Source: Nocardia brasiliensis
Lineage (GTDB): Bacteria; Actinomycetota; Actinomycetes; Mycobacteriales; Mycobacteriaceae
Direction: 5' to 3'
Assembly (NCBI RefSeq): GCF_011801125.1
Contig: NZ_CP046171.1
Span: 3,906,001 to 3,970,000 of the forward strand
DNA length: 64,000 bases
The position numbers and the translations under genes are program-made. Below the pieces are notes generated by a model. The model searched no databases and was not told the origin of the DNA. It was given only the letters and a program-made list of their open reading frames with translations. This document shows positions 54,982 through 64,000 of this stretch, piece by piece (within the stretch, counting starts at the first letter, position 1; every line of letters starts with the position of its first letter).

Positions 54982-55536
54982 ATGGGTCTCGAGGAAAAAC
55001 TGCCCAGCGGCTTGCTGCTGAGCACGGTCGAAGATTTCGCCGGATATCTGCGTAAGGGCTCACTGTGGCCCGCCACCTTCGGTCTGGCCTGCTGCGCCAT
55101 CGAGATGATGGCCACGGGCGCAGGCCGTTTCGACATTGCCCGCTTCGGCATGGAGGCGTTCCGCGCCTCGCCGCGGCAGGCGGATCTGATGATCGTCGCG
55201 GGCCGGGTCAGCAACAAGATGGCACCGGTGCTGCGACAGGTCTACGACCAGATGACCGAGCCGAAATGGGTTCTCGCCATGGGTGTTTGCGCGTCATCGG
55301 GCGGGATGTTCAACAACTACGCGATTGTGCAGGGCGTCGACCACGTGGTGCCGGTGGACATCTACCTGCCCGGCTGTCCGCCGCGGCCGGAGATGCTGCT
55401 GAACGCGATCCTGACGCTGCACGCCAAGATTCAGGAGATGCCGCTCGGGGTCAATCGGGAGGAGGCCGTGCGCGCCGCCGAGCAGGCGGCCCTGGCCGCG
55501 ACGCCCACCATCCGGATGGAGGGGCTGTTGCGATGA
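54982..55536 (+). CDS. nuoB: NADH-quinone oxidoreductase subunit B
   Basis: A 184-residue hydrophilic subunit that binds cluster N2. The four cysteine ligands are in [11 protein letters not shown] (two adjacent), [13 protein letters not shown] and [12 protein letters not shown]. It carries electrons into the quinone site. The ATG at 54982 starts [10 protein letters not shown]. The stop overlaps nuoC by 4 bp. Confidence 0.96.
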   Translation: MGLEEKLPSGLLLSTVEDFAGYLRKGSLWPATFGLACCAIEMMATGAGRFDIARFGMEAFRASPRQADLMIVAGRVSNKMAPVLRQVYDQMTEPKWVLAMGVCASSGGMFNNYAIVQGVDHVVPVDIYLPGCPPRPEMLLNAILTLHAKIQEMPLGVNREEAVRAAEQAALAATPTIRMEGLLR

Positions 55537-56300
55537 CGTTCGACTCCCCCGACAACAACACCACCACCGCCGCGCACGACGAGATCGACGCCGCCGCGAC
55601 GGCGGGACCGGAAGGCACACGGCCCATTCCGGAACAGCCGGACGAGGTGATCGGTACCCGGCACGGCATGTTCGGCGTGCGCGGCAGCGGCGACACCTCC
55701 GGCTACGGCGGGCTGGTGCGCCCGGTCCGCCTGCCGGGCAGCTCACCGCAGCCCTACGGCGGCTACTTCGACGAGATCGTCGCCGCGTTGCGCGCCGCGC
55801 TCGAGCAGACGGGCATCCCGCTGGAGACGGCGCTGGAGAAGGTGGTCGTCTTCCGCGGCGAACTCACCCTGCACGTGCGACGCGAACATCTGGTCGCGGT
55901 CGCGCGCGCGTTGCGGGACACGGCCACACTGCGTTTCGAGCTGTGCCTGGGCGTGAGCGGGGTGCACTACCCGGAGGACACCGAGCGCGAACTGCACGCG
56001 GTGTATCCGCTCATGTCGATCACGCACAACCGGCGGCTGCGGCTCGAAGTCGCGGCGCCCGACGCCGATCCGCACATCCCGTCGCTGTACGAGGTGTATC
56101 CGACGACGGACTGGCACGAGCGGGAAACCTACGACTTCTTCGGCATCCTCTTCGATGGGCATCCCTCGCTCACCCGAATCCTGATGCCGGACGACTGGCG
56201 CGGTCACCCCCAGCGCAAGGACTACCCGCTGGGCGGGATCCCGGTCGAGTACAAGGGCGCGCGGATACCGCCGCCCGACGAGCGGAGGGCATACAACTGA
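55533..56300 (+). CDS. nuoC: NADH-quinone oxidoreductase subunit C
   Basis: A 255-residue subunit of the peripheral arm. The 30-kDa signature is [20 protein letters not shown] and DYPLGG(IP)VEYK. A long N-terminal extension (residues ~1-65, Thr/Ala/Asp-rich then [16 protein letters not shown]) is usual for actinobacterial NuoC. It overlaps nuoB by 4 bp and nuoD by one base. Confidence 0.94.
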   Translation: MTFDSPDNNTTTAAHDEIDAAATAGPEGTRPIPEQPDEVIGTRHGMFGVRGSGDTSGYGGLVRPVRLPGSSPQPYGGYFDEIVAALRAALEQTGIPLETALEKVVVFRGELTLHVRREHLVAVARALRDTATLRFELCLGVSGVHYPEDTERELHAVYPLMSITHNRRLRLEVAAPDADPHIPSLYEVYPTTDWHERETYDFFGILFDGHPSLTRILMPDDWRGHPQRKDYPLGGIPVEYKGARIPPPDERRAYN

Positions 56301-57688
56301 TGACCACATCACGCAGTGAGCCTGCCTCACACAGCGATTCCGTACGGGGTGACCGGGTGAGCGGTGTGCCGAACGAAGCCGAGACCGGCGCCACCGCCGC
56401 GGAACCCACCGTCGTCACCGTCGCCGGGCAGGACTGGGAAGAGGTCGCCGAGTCGCTGCGCGGCGCGGGCGAGGAACGCATCGTCGTCAACATGGGCCCG
56501 CAGCACCCGTCCACGCACGGTGTGCTGCGGCTGATCCTGGAGATCGAGGGCGAAACCGTCACCGAGGCCCGCTGCGGCATCGGCTACCTGCACACCGGGA
56601 TCGAGAAGAACCTCGAGTTCCGCAACTGGACCCAGGGCGTCACCTTCGTCACCCGGATGGACTACCTGTCCCCGTTCTTCAACGAGACGGCCTACTGCCT
56701 CGGCGTGGAGAAGCTGCTCGACATCACCGACGCGATCCCCGAGCGGGTCAACATCATTCGCGTCATGCTGATGGAGCTCAACCGGATCTCCTCGCACCTG
56801 GTGGCGCTGGCCACCGGCGGCATGGAACTCGGCGCGCTGACCCCGATGCTGTTCGGTTTCCGCGAACGCGAGCTCATCCTCGACGTCTTCGAGACGATCA
56901 CCGGCCTGCGGATGAACCACGCCTACATCCGGCCCGGCGGCCTGGCCCAGGACCTGCCCGACGACGGTGTGCGCAAGGTCAGGGAACTGCTGGCGCTCAT
57001 GCCGAAACGGCTGCGCGACATGGAGCAGCTGCTCACCGCCAACCCGATCTGGAAGGCCCGCACCCAGGACATCGGCTACCTCGACCTGCAGGGCTGCATG
57101 GCACTCGGCGTCACCGGTCCGGTGTTGCGCGCCACCGGCCTGCCGCACGATCTGCGCAAGGCACAGCCCTACTGCGGTTACGAGAACTACGAATTCGACA
57201 TCCCCACCACCACCGGCTGTGACTGCTACGGCCGCTACGTGATCCGGGTGGAGGAGATGAAGGAGTCGTTGAAGATCGTCGAGCAGTGCCTGGACAAGCT
57301 GCGGCCCGGCCCGGTGATGGTGGACGACAAGAAGATCGCCTGGCCCGCCGACCTGCAGATCGGCCCGGACGGACTCGGCAACTCCCCCAAGCACATCAGC
57401 AAGATCATGGGCAGCTCGATGGAGGGCCTGATCCATCACTTCAAGTTGGTCACCGAGGGCATCCGGGTGCCCGCGGGCCAGGTGTACACCGCGGTCGAAT
57501 CGCCGCGCGGCGAGCTCGGCGTGCACACGGTCAGCGACGGCGGCACCCGGCCGTTCCGGGTGCACTACCGCGACCCCTCGTTCACCAATCTGCAAGCGGT
57601 GGCGGCGACCTGTGAGGGCGGCATGGTCGCCGACGTCATCGCATCGGTCGCCAGCATCGACCCCGTGATGGGCGGAGTGGACCGGTGA
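56300..57688 (+). CDS. nuoD: NADH-quinone oxidoreductase subunit D
   Basis: A 462-residue 49-kDa-type subunit lining the quinone channel. Conserved segments include [20 protein letters not shown] near residue 64, [20 protein letters not shown] and GSDLL-like [22 protein letters not shown] [19 protein letters not shown]. The first ~40 residues ([18 protein letters not shown] and on) are a variable extension with a sequence related to the repeats at the start of nuoG. It starts at ATG 56300, overlapping the nuoC stop. Confidence 0.95.
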   Translation: MTTSRSEPASHSDSVRGDRVSGVPNEAETGATAAEPTVVTVAGQDWEEVAESLRGAGEERIVVNMGPQHPSTHGVLRLILEIEGETVTEARCGIGYLHTGIEKNLEFRNWTQGVTFVTRMDYLSPFFNETAYCLGVEKLLDITDAIPERVNIIRVMLMELNRISSHLVALATGGMELGALTPMLFGFRERELILDVFETITGLRMNHAYIRPGGLAQDLPDDGVRKVRELLALMPKRLRDMEQLLTANPIWKARTQDIGYLDLQGCMALGVTGPVLRATGLPHDLRKAQPYCGYENYEFDIPTTTGCDCYGRYVIRVEEMKESLKIVEQCLDKLRPGPVMVDDKKIAWPADLQIGPDGLGNSPKHISKIMGSSMEGLIHHFKLVTEGIRVPAGQVYTAVESPRGELGVHTVSDGGTRPFRVHYRDPSFTNLQAVAATCEGGMVADVIASVASIDPVMGGVDR

Positions 57689-57752
57689 GCACGTCCGCCA
57701 CCGGGGCCGCGGCGCGGCCCCGGTCGACCCATACCTGTTCGGAGGCGCACCG

Positions 57753-58481
57753 ATGACCGAAATCATGTTGAAGCTCAGCACGCGGCCCGAACCGTTCCAG
57801 CCGTTCGTCCGCGAGCGGCTCGAACTCGACGCCAAGCAGATCATCGCCCGCTACCCCGAGCCGCGCTCGGCCCTGCTGCCGCTGCTGCACCTGGTGCAGG
57901 CCGAGGAAGGCTGCGTCACCGGGACGGGCATCGACTTCTGCGCCGACCAGCTCGGCCTGACCGGCGCCGAGGTCACCGCGGTCGCCACCTTCTACTCGAT
58001 GTACCGGCGCACCCCGACCGGCGACTATCACGTGGGCGTGTGCACCAACACGCTGTGCGCCGTGATGGGCGGCGACGCCATCCTCGCCGCGCTCGAACGA
58101 CACCTCGGCATCACGCACGGCGACACCACCGCCGACGGCAAGATCACCCTCGAGCACGTCGAATGCAACGCGGCCTGCGATTTCGCCCCGGTGATCATGA
58201 TCAACTGGGAGTTCTTCGACAACCAGACCCCCGAATCGGCGCAGGCCCTGGTGGACGCGCTGCGGGCCGGGCAGACGGTGACGCCGACCCGGGGCGCGCC
58301 GCTGTGCACGTTCAAGGAGACCGCGCGCATTCTCGCCGGGTTCCCGGACGAGCGGCCCGGGGTGCTCGACGGCGCGGCGGGCCCGGCCACGTTGGCCGGG
58401 CTCGAGGTCGCCCGCGAGCGGGGCCTGCGGGCGCCCGATCCCGCGCAAACCTCGGTGCTGCCACAGGATTCGGAGGACTGA
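57753..58481 (+). CDS. nuoE: NADH-quinone oxidoreductase subunit E
   Basis: A 242-residue subunit carrying the 2Fe-2S cluster N1a. Ligands are in CTNTLCAVMGG (C-x4-C) and CNAACDFAP (C-x3-C), at the usual spacing. It docks with NuoF in the NADH module. The C-terminal ~60 residues form an extension. ATG 57753 begins MTEIMLKLSTRPEPF; the 64-bp gap after nuoD carries no gene. Confidence 0.95.
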   Translation: MTEIMLKLSTRPEPFQPFVRERLELDAKQIIARYPEPRSALLPLLHLVQAEEGCVTGTGIDFCADQLGLTGAEVTAVATFYSMYRRTPTGDYHVGVCTNTLCAVMGGDAILAALERHLGITHGDTTADGKITLEHVECNAACDFAPVIMINWEFFDNQTPESAQALVDALRAGQTVTPTRGAPLCTFKETARILAGFPDERPGVLDGAAGPATLAGLEVARERGLRAPDPAQTSVLPQDSED

Positions 58482-58482
58482 C

Positions 58483-59796
58483 ATGACGTTGACCCCCGTC
58501 CTCACCCGGTACTGGGACGACCCGCAGTCCTGGACGCTCGACACCTACCGCCGCCACGACGGCTACCAGGCGCTGCGCAAGGCACTGACGATGCAGCCGG
58601 ACAACGTCATTCAGACCGTCAAGGACGCCGGACTGCGCGGCCGTGGCGGCGCCGGCTTCCCCACCGGCATGAAGTGGAGCTTCATCCCGCAGGGGCCCGG
58701 ACCCGACGGCGTCACCAAGCCGCACTACCTGGTGGTCAACGCCGACGAGTCCGAACCCGGTACGTGCAAAGACATCCCGCTCATGCTGTCGAGTCCGCAC
58801 GCGCTGATCGAGGGCGTCGTCATCGCCGCCTACGCGATCCGCGCCGCGCACGCGTTCATCTACCTGCGCGGTGAGGTGGTGCCGGTGCTGCGCAGGCTGC
58901 AGGCCGCCGTCGCCCAGGCCTACGAGGCAGGCTTCCTGGGCAACGACATCCTCGGCTCCGGCTACGACCTCGAGCTCATCGTGCACGCGGGCGCGGGCGC
59001 CTACATCTGCGGTGAGGAGACCGCGCTGCTCGACTCGCTGGAGGGCAGGCGCGGCCAGCCCCGGTTGCGGCCGCCGTTCCCCGCCGTCGCCGGGCTCTAC
59101 GCCTGCCCGACCGTGGTGAACAACGTCGAATCCATTGCCAGCGTGCCCTCGATCATCCAGTACGGCACCGAATGGTTCCGGGCCATGGGCTCGGAGAAGT
59201 CGCCCGGCTTCACGCTCTACTCGCTGTCGGGACATGTGCACCGGCCCGGCCAGTACGAGGCGCCGCTCGGGGTCACCCTGCGCGAGCTGCTCGACTACGC
59301 GGGCGGCGTGCGGCACGGACACAAGGTGAAGTTCTGGACTCCGGGCGGTTCGTCGACCCCGCTGTTCACCGCCGCCCACCTCGACGTGCCGCTGGACTAC
59401 GAGGGCGTCGCCACGGCCGGATCCATGTTGGGCACCAAGGCTTTGCAGATCTTCGACGAAACCACCTGCGTGGTGCGCGCGGTGCTGCGCTGGACCGAGT
59501 TCTACGCGCACGAGTCGTGCGGCAAGTGCACGCCGTGCCGCGAGGGCACCTACTGGCTCGTGCAGCTGCTCGCCCGGATCGAACAGGGCCGCGGCACCGA
59601 GGCGGACCTGGACAAGCTGCTCGACATCAGCGACACCATCAACGGCAAGTCGTTCTGCGCGCTCGGCGACGGCGCGGCGAGCCCGATCGTCTCCTCGCTG
59701 AAGTACTTCCGCGACGAATACGTCGACCATCTGCGGCTCGGCGGTTGCCCGTTCGACCCGGCGCGGTCCACCGCATGGGCAAAGGAGGCAAAATGA
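58483..59796 (+). CDS. nuoF: NADH-quinone oxidoreductase subunit F
   Basis: A 437-residue subunit binding FMN, NADH and cluster N3. The NADH/FMN motif is [17 protein letters not shown] near residue 50, the ESGT-like FMN region is [14 protein letters not shown] and the 4Fe-4S motif is [11 protein letters not shown] near 350. It is the entry point for electrons from NADH. It overlaps nuoG by 4 bp. Confidence 0.96.
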   Translation: MTLTPVLTRYWDDPQSWTLDTYRRHDGYQALRKALTMQPDNVIQTVKDAGLRGRGGAGFPTGMKWSFIPQGPGPDGVTKPHYLVVNADESEPGTCKDIPLMLSSPHALIEGVVIAAYAIRAAHAFIYLRGEVVPVLRRLQAAVAQAYEAGFLGNDILGSGYDLELIVHAGAGAYICGEETALLDSLEGRRGQPRLRPPFPAVAGLYACPTVVNNVESIASVPSIIQYGTEWFRAMGSEKSPGFTLYSLSGHVHRPGQYEAPLGVTLRELLDYAGGVRHGHKVKFWTPGGSSTPLFTAAHLDVPLDYEGVATAGSMLGTKALQIFDETTCVVRAVLRWTEFYAHESCGKCTPCREGTYWLVQLLARIEQGRGTEADLDKLLDISDTINGKSFCALGDGAASPIVSSLKYFRDEYVDHLRLGGCPFDPARSTAWAKEAK

Positions 59797-62378
59797 CTGC
59801 ATCACGCAGTGATTCGATGAGGGGTGGCGGCCGGGAGACGGGCGGGCCGGCATCACGCAGTGATTCGATGAGGGGTGGCGGCCGGGAGACCGATCGGCCC
59901 GCCACGGCGCATCCGAGCCCGCGCGAGGCCGCGCCCGCCGATCTGGTGTCGGTCACCATCGATGACACCACCGTGAGCGTGCCCGCGGGCACCCTGGTGA
60001 TCCGGGCGGCCGAGCTGATCGGCATCCAGATCCCGCGCTTCTGCGATCATCCGCTACTCGACCCGGTCGGTGCCTGCCGCCAGTGCATCGTCGAGGTCGA
60101 GGGGCAGCGCAAGCCGGTCGCCTCCTGCACCATGACCGTCACCGACGGCATGGTGGTGCGCACCCAGCTCACCTCGCCGGTCGCGGACAAGGCCCAAGAG
60201 GGCGTGATGGAGCTGCTGCTCATCAATCATCCGCTCGACTGCCCCGTCTGCGACAAGGGCGGGGAATGCCCGCTGCAGAACCAGGCGATGTCCACCGGCC
60301 GGGTCGAGAGCCGCTTCGAGGGCGAGAAGCGCACGTATCCCAAGCCGATTCCGCTGTCGTCCGCGGTGCTGCTGGACCGGGAACGCTGCGTGCTGTGCGC
60401 GCGGTGCACCCGCTTCTCCCAGCAGGTGGCCGGCGATCCGTTCATCGAACTGCTGGAACGTGGTGCGCTGCAACAGGTCGGCACCGCGCAGGCCGAGCCG
60501 CTGGATTCCTACTTCTCCGGCAACACCGTGCAGATCTGCCCGGTGGGTGCCCTCACCGGCACCAGCTACCGGTTCCGGGCCCGGCCGTTCGATCTGGTGT
60601 CGAGCCCGAACGTCTGTGAACACTGCGCCTCCGGCTGCGCCCAGCGCACCGACCACCGGCGCGGCAAGGTGCTGCGCCGCCTCGCCGGGGACGACCCGCA
60701 GGTCAACGAGGAATGGAACTGCGACAAGGGGCGCTGGGCCTTCGCCTACGCCACCGAACGCGACCGCCTCACCACCCCGCTGGTGCGCGGCTGGGACGGG
60801 AACCTCGCCCCGGCGTCGTGGTCCGAGGCGCTGGCCGCGGCCGCGGAAGGCCTGGCGGCGGCCAACGGCACCGCGGGCGTGCTGGTCGGCGGCCGGGTCA
60901 CCCAGGAAGACGCCTACGCGTACGCCAAGTTCGCGCGAATCGCCCTGAGTACCAACGATATCGACTTCCGGGCGCGGGCTCACTCGGCCGAGGAGGCGGA
61001 CTTCCTCGCCGCCCGGGTCGCCGGGCAGGGCATGACGGTGAGCTACGCCGACCTCGAGACCGCGCCGGTCGTGCTGCTCGTCGGGTTCGAACCCGAGGAG
61101 GAATCGCCGATCGTCTATCTGCGGTTGCGCAAAGCCGCACGGAAGCGGCGCCTGCCGATCTACTCCCTGGCCCCCTTCGCCTCGCGCGGCCTGGACCGGA
61201 TGGCGGGCACGCTGCTTCGGGCCATGCCCGGTGCCGAACCGCATCTGCTCGACGCCCTCCGCGATGGCGAAACCGCGACGCCGGGAATCGATCCCGCGCA
61301 CTGCGCCGAGCTCGCCCGACTGCTGCGCGCACCCGGCGCGGTGATCATGGTCGGCGAGCGGATGGCGGGCATCGCCGGTGCGCTCTCCGCCGTGGTCCGC
61401 CTCGCCGACGAGACCGGGGCCGCGCTGGCCTGGGTGCCGCGGCGCGCCGGCGAACGCGGCGCTGTGGAGGCGGGCGCGCTGCCCGGCCTGCTGCCTGGTG
61501 GTCGCCCGGTAGTCGATCCGCTTGCCCGGCAACAGGTTCGGGCCGTCTGGAACGTCGCGGACCTGCCCGCCACGCCGGGCCGGGACACCGCGGCGATCCT
61601 GGAGGCCGCCCCCGGACTCGGCGCGCTGGTGATCGGCGGCGTCGACGTCACCGACCTGCCGGACCCGACCGGCGCGCTGGCCGCCATCGACGCGGCCCGC
61701 TTCGTGGTCAGCCTCGAACAGCGGCACAGCGCGGTCACCGAGCGCGCCGACGTGGTGTTCCCGGTGGCCACCGCGATGGAGAAGTCCGGCACCTTCCTCA
61801 CCTGGGAGGGCAGGGCGCGTCCGTTCGCGGCGGCACTCGGCGACGACATGGTGCGCAGGCAATCCGCGCCGCTGTCGGATCAGCGGGTGCTGCAGGCCAT
61901 CGCCGAGGAGATGAAGGTCGGCCTCGACCTGCCCGACACCGAGGCCGCGCGCGCCGAGCTCGCCGAACTCGGCGCGTGGGACGGTGCGCCCGTCGCGGCG
62001 CCCGCGCATCGGCCGCACCCGCTCACCCAGCCGGCGCCGGGCACCGCGGTGCTGGCCAGCTGGCGGATGCTGCTGGACGAGGGCCGGATGCAGGACGGCG
62101 AACCCAACCTCGCCGGCATCGCCAGGCCTGCGGTGCTGCGGCTGTCCCCCACCACCGCGGCCGAAATCGGCGCGGTCACCGACGATCTGGTGACCGTCGC
62201 GGGCGAGCGCGGCAGCATCACGCTGCCGCTGATGATCAGCGACCTGCCCGACCGGGTGGTCTGGGTGCCGCAACACTCCCCGGGCAGCTCGATCGCCGAA
62301 CAATTGGCCACCCAGCCCGGCGGCCTCGTCACCCTCCGACGCGCCGACGAGCGGATGAAGGAGCACAGGCATGAGTGA
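59793..62378 (+). CDS. nuoG: NADH-quinone oxidoreductase subunit G
   Basis: An 861-residue subunit. A 2Fe-2S domain ([20 protein letters not shown]) follows a ~55-residue variable extension, then a 4Fe-4S region ([23 protein letters not shown]), cluster ligands in [12 protein letters not shown] and a degenerate molybdopterin-like domain to the C-terminus. The extension begins [18 protein letters not shown] and repeats after 17 residues because of a 41-bp direct repeat. It relays electrons from NuoF to NuoI. The stop overlaps a 27-codon mini-ORF that leads to nuoH. Confidence 0.95.
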   Translation: MTASRSDSMRGGGRETGGPASRSDSMRGGGRETDRPATAHPSPREAAPADLVSVTIDDTTVSVPAGTLVIRAAELIGIQIPRFCDHPLLDPVGACRQCIVEVEGQRKPVASCTMTVTDGMVVRTQLTSPVADKAQEGVMELLLINHPLDCPVCDKGGECPLQNQAMSTGRVESRFEGEKRTYPKPIPLSSAVLLDRERCVLCARCTRFSQQVAGDPFIELLERGALQQVGTAQAEPLDSYFSGNTVQICPVGALTGTSYRFRARPFDLVSSPNVCEHCASGCAQRTDHRRGKVLRRLAGDDPQVNEEWNCDKGRWAFAYATERDRLTTPLVRGWDGNLAPASWSEALAAAAEGLAAANGTAGVLVGGRVTQEDAYAYAKFARIALSTNDIDFRARAHSAEEADFLAARVAGQGMTVSYADLETAPVVLLVGFEPEEESPIVYLRLRKAARKRRLPIYSLAPFASRGLDRMAGTLLRAMPGAEPHLLDALRDGETATPGIDPAHCAELARLLRAPGAVIMVGERMAGIAGALSAVVRLADETGAALAWVPRRAGERGAVEAGALPGLLPGGRPVVDPLARQQVRAVWNVADLPATPGRDTAAILEAAPGLGALVIGGVDVTDLPDPTGALAAIDAARFVVSLEQRHSAVTERADVVFPVATAMEKSGTFLTWEGRARPFAAALGDDMVRRQSAPLSDQRVLQAIAEEMKVGLDLPDTEAARAELAELGAWDGAPVAAPAHRPHPLTQPAPGTAVLASWRMLLDEGRMQDGEPNLAGIARPAVLRLSPTTAAEIGAVTDDLVTVAGERGSITLPLMISDLPDRVVWVPQHSPGSSIAEQLATQPGGLVTLRRADERMKEHRHE
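59799..59890 (+). repeat. Perfect 41-bp direct repeat in the nuoG start
   Basis: Units at 59799-59839 and 59850-59890 are identical, offset by 51 bp (17 codons), starting GCATCACGCAGTGATTCGAT. A 13-bp piece CATCACGCAGTGA also occurs at 56307-56319 in the start of nuoD. The reading frame is preserved. Confidence 0.85.
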
Positions 62379-62451
62379 GCGCAGCGAACGAATCGACCAC
62401 ACAGCGTGCTTCGCTCATGCCGGAGCCGAGCGTAGCGAGGTGCGGGCATGA
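62371..62451 (+). CDS. Mini-ORF linking nuoG and nuoH
   Basis: A 26-codon frame plus stop, [20 protein letters not shown] and on. Its ATG overlaps the nuoG stop (ATGAGTGA) and its stop overlaps the nuoH start (ATGA). The DNA contains GAGCGCAGCGA and GAGCGTAGCGAG, matching a short repeat sequence type common in Nocardia and Rhodococcus. It most likely reflects a repeat insertion; translational coupling could pass ribosomes from nuoG to nuoH. Expression as a peptide is uncertain. Confidence 0.35.
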   Translation: MSERSERIDHTACFAHAGAERSEVRA

Positions 62452-64000
62452 GTGATCTGAGTCTTTTCGGCCACGATCCGTTGTGGCTGGTGATCGCGAA
62501 GTCGCTGGCCATCTTCGTGTTCCTGCTGCTCACCCCGATGATCGCGGTGGTCGCGGAGCGAAAGATCGTGGCGCGCATGCAGATGCGCATCGGCCCGAAC
62601 CGGATCGGCCCGTACGGCATGCTGCAGAGCATCGCCGACGGCGTGAAGATGGCGCTCAAGGAAGACATCGTCCCGGCCATCGTGGACAAGCCGATCTACA
62701 TTCTGGCACCGGTCATTTCGCTGATCCCGTCGGTGATGGCGTTCGCGGTGATCCCGTTCGGGCCCGAGGTGTCGGTGCTCGGCCATCGCACCGCGTTGCA
62801 GCTGACCGACCTGCCGGTGGCGGTGCTCTACATCCTGGCGATCACCTCGATCGGGGTGTACGGGATCGTGCTCGCCGGCTGGTCGTCGGGTTCGACCTAT
62901 CCGCTGCTGGGCGGGTTGCGCTCGACCGCGCAGGTGATCTCCTACGAGATCGCGATGGCACTGTGCTTCGCCACCGTATTCCTGCTCGGCGGCACCATGG
63001 CCACCTCCGGCATCGTCGAGGCGCAGGAGGGCACCTGGTATGTCTTCCTGCTGCTGCCCTCGTTCCTCATCTACTGCGTCTCGATGGTCGGTGAGACCAA
63101 CCGGGCGCCGTTCGACCTGCCCGAGGCCGAGGGCGAACTCGTCGGCGGCTTCCACACCGAGTACTCCTCGCTCAAGTTCGCCATGTTCATGATGGCCGAA
63201 TACATCAACATGGCAACGGTTTCCGCGCTGGCGACCACCCTGTTCCTGGGTGGCTGGCACGCGCCGTGGCCGCTGAACATGTGGGACGGCGCGAACAGCG
63301 GCTGGTGGCCGGTGCTCTGGTTCACCGCCAAGGTGTGGATGTTCCTGTTCGTGTTCATCTGGCTGCGCGGCACGCTGCCGCGCCTGCGCTACGACCAGTT
63401 CATGAATCTGGGCTGGAAGCTGCTGATCCCGACCTCGCTGCTGTGGGTGATGCTGGTGGCCACCGCGCGGGTGCTGCAGGCCGAGGGCTATCACGTGCAG
63501 ACGCCGTTCCTGGTGATCGGTGGCCTGCTGCTCTCGGGCCTGATGATCGGGATGTTCCTGCGGGCCGGCCGCAGGGCGGGCGCGGCACCGCCCGCCGAGC
63601 CGGAACCCGCTGTGCCCACCGCGGATTCGGCGGTGTTCCTCGGCTTCCCGACCCCGCCACTGCCCGAACGTCCGCGCGCGGCGGCCACGCCGGGCCTGCT
63701 CGATCCGCTGGCCGGGTTCGCGGTCACCGCGGCGACCATGTTCAAGAAGCCGAACACCGAGTTCTATCCGGAGCAGAAGGTCCCGACGGCGCCGCGCTAT
63801 CACGGGCGACACCAGCTCAACCGGCACCCGGACGGACTGGAGAAGTGCATCGGCTGCGAACTGTGCGCCTGGGCCTGCCCCGCCGACGCCATCTTCGTCG
63901 AGGGCGCGGACAACACCGAGACGGCCCGGTTCTCGCCCGGTGAACGCTACGGGCAGGTCTATCAGATCAACTACCTGCGCTGCATCGGCTGCGGACTCTG
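62448..64000 (+). CDS. nuoH: NADH-quinone oxidoreductase subunit H fused in frame to subunit I (partial)
   Basis: The frame from ATG 62448 stays open to the window end, so only the first 517 residues are seen. Residues 1 to about 375 are NuoH: eight membrane helices with [52 protein letters not shown] and [14 protein letters not shown]. After helix 8 a Pro/Ala-rich linker of about 45 residues leads straight into Nuo[41 protein letters not shown] and CIGCGL. No stop codon or good start codon separates them. Usually nuoH and nuoI are separate genes. A codon-by-codon reading found no stop; a sequencing error cannot be excluded. Confidence 0.88.
   Translation, partial: MSDLSLFGHDPLWLVIAKSLAIFVFLLLTPMIAVVAERKIVARMQMRIGPNRIGPYGMLQSIADGVKMALKEDIVPAIVDKPIYILAPVISLIPSVMAFAVIPFGPEVSVLGHRTALQLTDLPVAVLYILAITSIGVYGIVLAGWSSGSTYPLLGGLRSTAQVISYEIAMALCFATVFLLGGTMATSGIVEAQEGTWYVFLLLPSFLIYCVSMVGETNRAPFDLPEAEGELVGGFHTEYSSLKFAMFMMAEYINMATVSALATTLFLGGWHAPWPLNMWDGANSGWWPVLWFTAKVWMFLFVFIWLRGTLPRLRYDQFMNLGWKLLIPTSLLWVMLVATARVLQAEGYHVQTPFLVIGGLLLSGLMIGMFLRAGRRAGAAPPAEPEPAVPTADSAVFLGFPTPPLPERPRAAATPGLLDPLAGFAVTAATMFKKPNTEFYPEQKVPTAPRYHGRHQLNRHPDGLEKCIGCELCAWACPADAIFVEGADNTETARFSPGERYGQVYQINYLRCIGCGL
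63690..64000 (+). other. nuoI: NuoI (ferredoxin-like) module of the fused gene, partial
   Basis: From about 63690 the fused frame matches NuoI, the 8Fe ferredoxin-type subunit. The first 4Fe-4S motif is [12 protein letters not shown]; the second begins CIGCGL at the very end of the window. The sequence [20 protein letters not shown] is the conserved actinobacterial NuoI opening. A separate start would have to be CTG or an upstream GTG in the linker, none with a ribosome site. Confidence 0.75.

Overview
This window is GC-rich chromosomal DNA from an actinobacterium of the mycolic-acid group, most likely Nocardia or a close relative. The evidence is the very high GC content with GC-ending codons, many GTG starts, abundant TetR regulators, a DUF664 (mycothiol-dependent type) protein, and a nuo operon laid out as in mycobacteria, with a receiver-domain protein just upstream. 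The genus is inferred; no rRNA or tRNA gene was seen.

Layout. 1-9.6 kb: a cut-off strictosidine-synthase-like gene, a YdjM-family membrane protein behind a LexA-like box, a membrane Ser/Thr kinase, an SRPBCC/ArsR pair with its operator and a broken paralogue, a gene-poor stretch with a perfect 43-bp palindrome and gene remnants, a YczE-like membrane protein, a lipoprotein pair and a secreted SGNH esterase. 9.7-31 kb: a molybdopterin oxidoreductase, TetR regulators beside an alpha/beta hydrolase, a Na+/H+ antiporter fused to a UBP zinc finger, an enoyl-CoA hydratase, an AI-2E permease, a dienelactone hydrolase, a copper-type P-ATPase, a FadD-like acyl-CoA synthetase, a Tat-exported metallo-hydrolase, a fatty acid desaturase, a NUDIX hydrolase, an SDR and an MmyB-like regulator. 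31.3-33.2 kb: the most unusual locus. A 44-residue peptide with three Gly-Cys-Ile hexapeptide repeats is followed by a hairpin, a PaaK-like adenylate-forming enzyme and a small protein with a WH..I..T..Y..C signature. It looks like a small uncharacterised peptide-modification (RiPP-like) operon.

33-39.5 kb: an MFS exporter, an HTH_42 (AlkZ-like) protein, a BlaR1/BlaI-type protease-repressor pair, dinB with a perfect LexA box, a Uma2 nuclease and an NTF2-like protein. 39.6-45.8 kb: a complete red-type Calvin-Benson gene set on the minus strand (cbbL, cbbS, cbbX, fructose bisphosphatase, phosphoribulokinase) with a divergent LysR regulator (cbbR), implying CO2 fixation capacity. 45.9-48.9 kb: hydrolase, DUF664 protein, a deleted methyltransferase and a cupin regulator. 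49-53.5 kb: a three-gene minus-strand operon (flavoprotein, membrane protein, FHA/zinc-ribbon protein). 53.6-64 kb: a receiver-domain protein, a terminator, then nuoA to nuoH of respiratory complex I. nuoH reads in frame into nuoI without a stop, so the two appear fused.

Across the window there is a dispersed 61-63 bp hairpin family (three copies with compensatory stem changes), short repeats inside the nuo operon, and several decayed gene fragments. These suggest small mobile repeats and local duplication and loss rather than a single large island. Coordinates and translations were worked out by eye; family assignments rest on recognised motifs, not on database searches.
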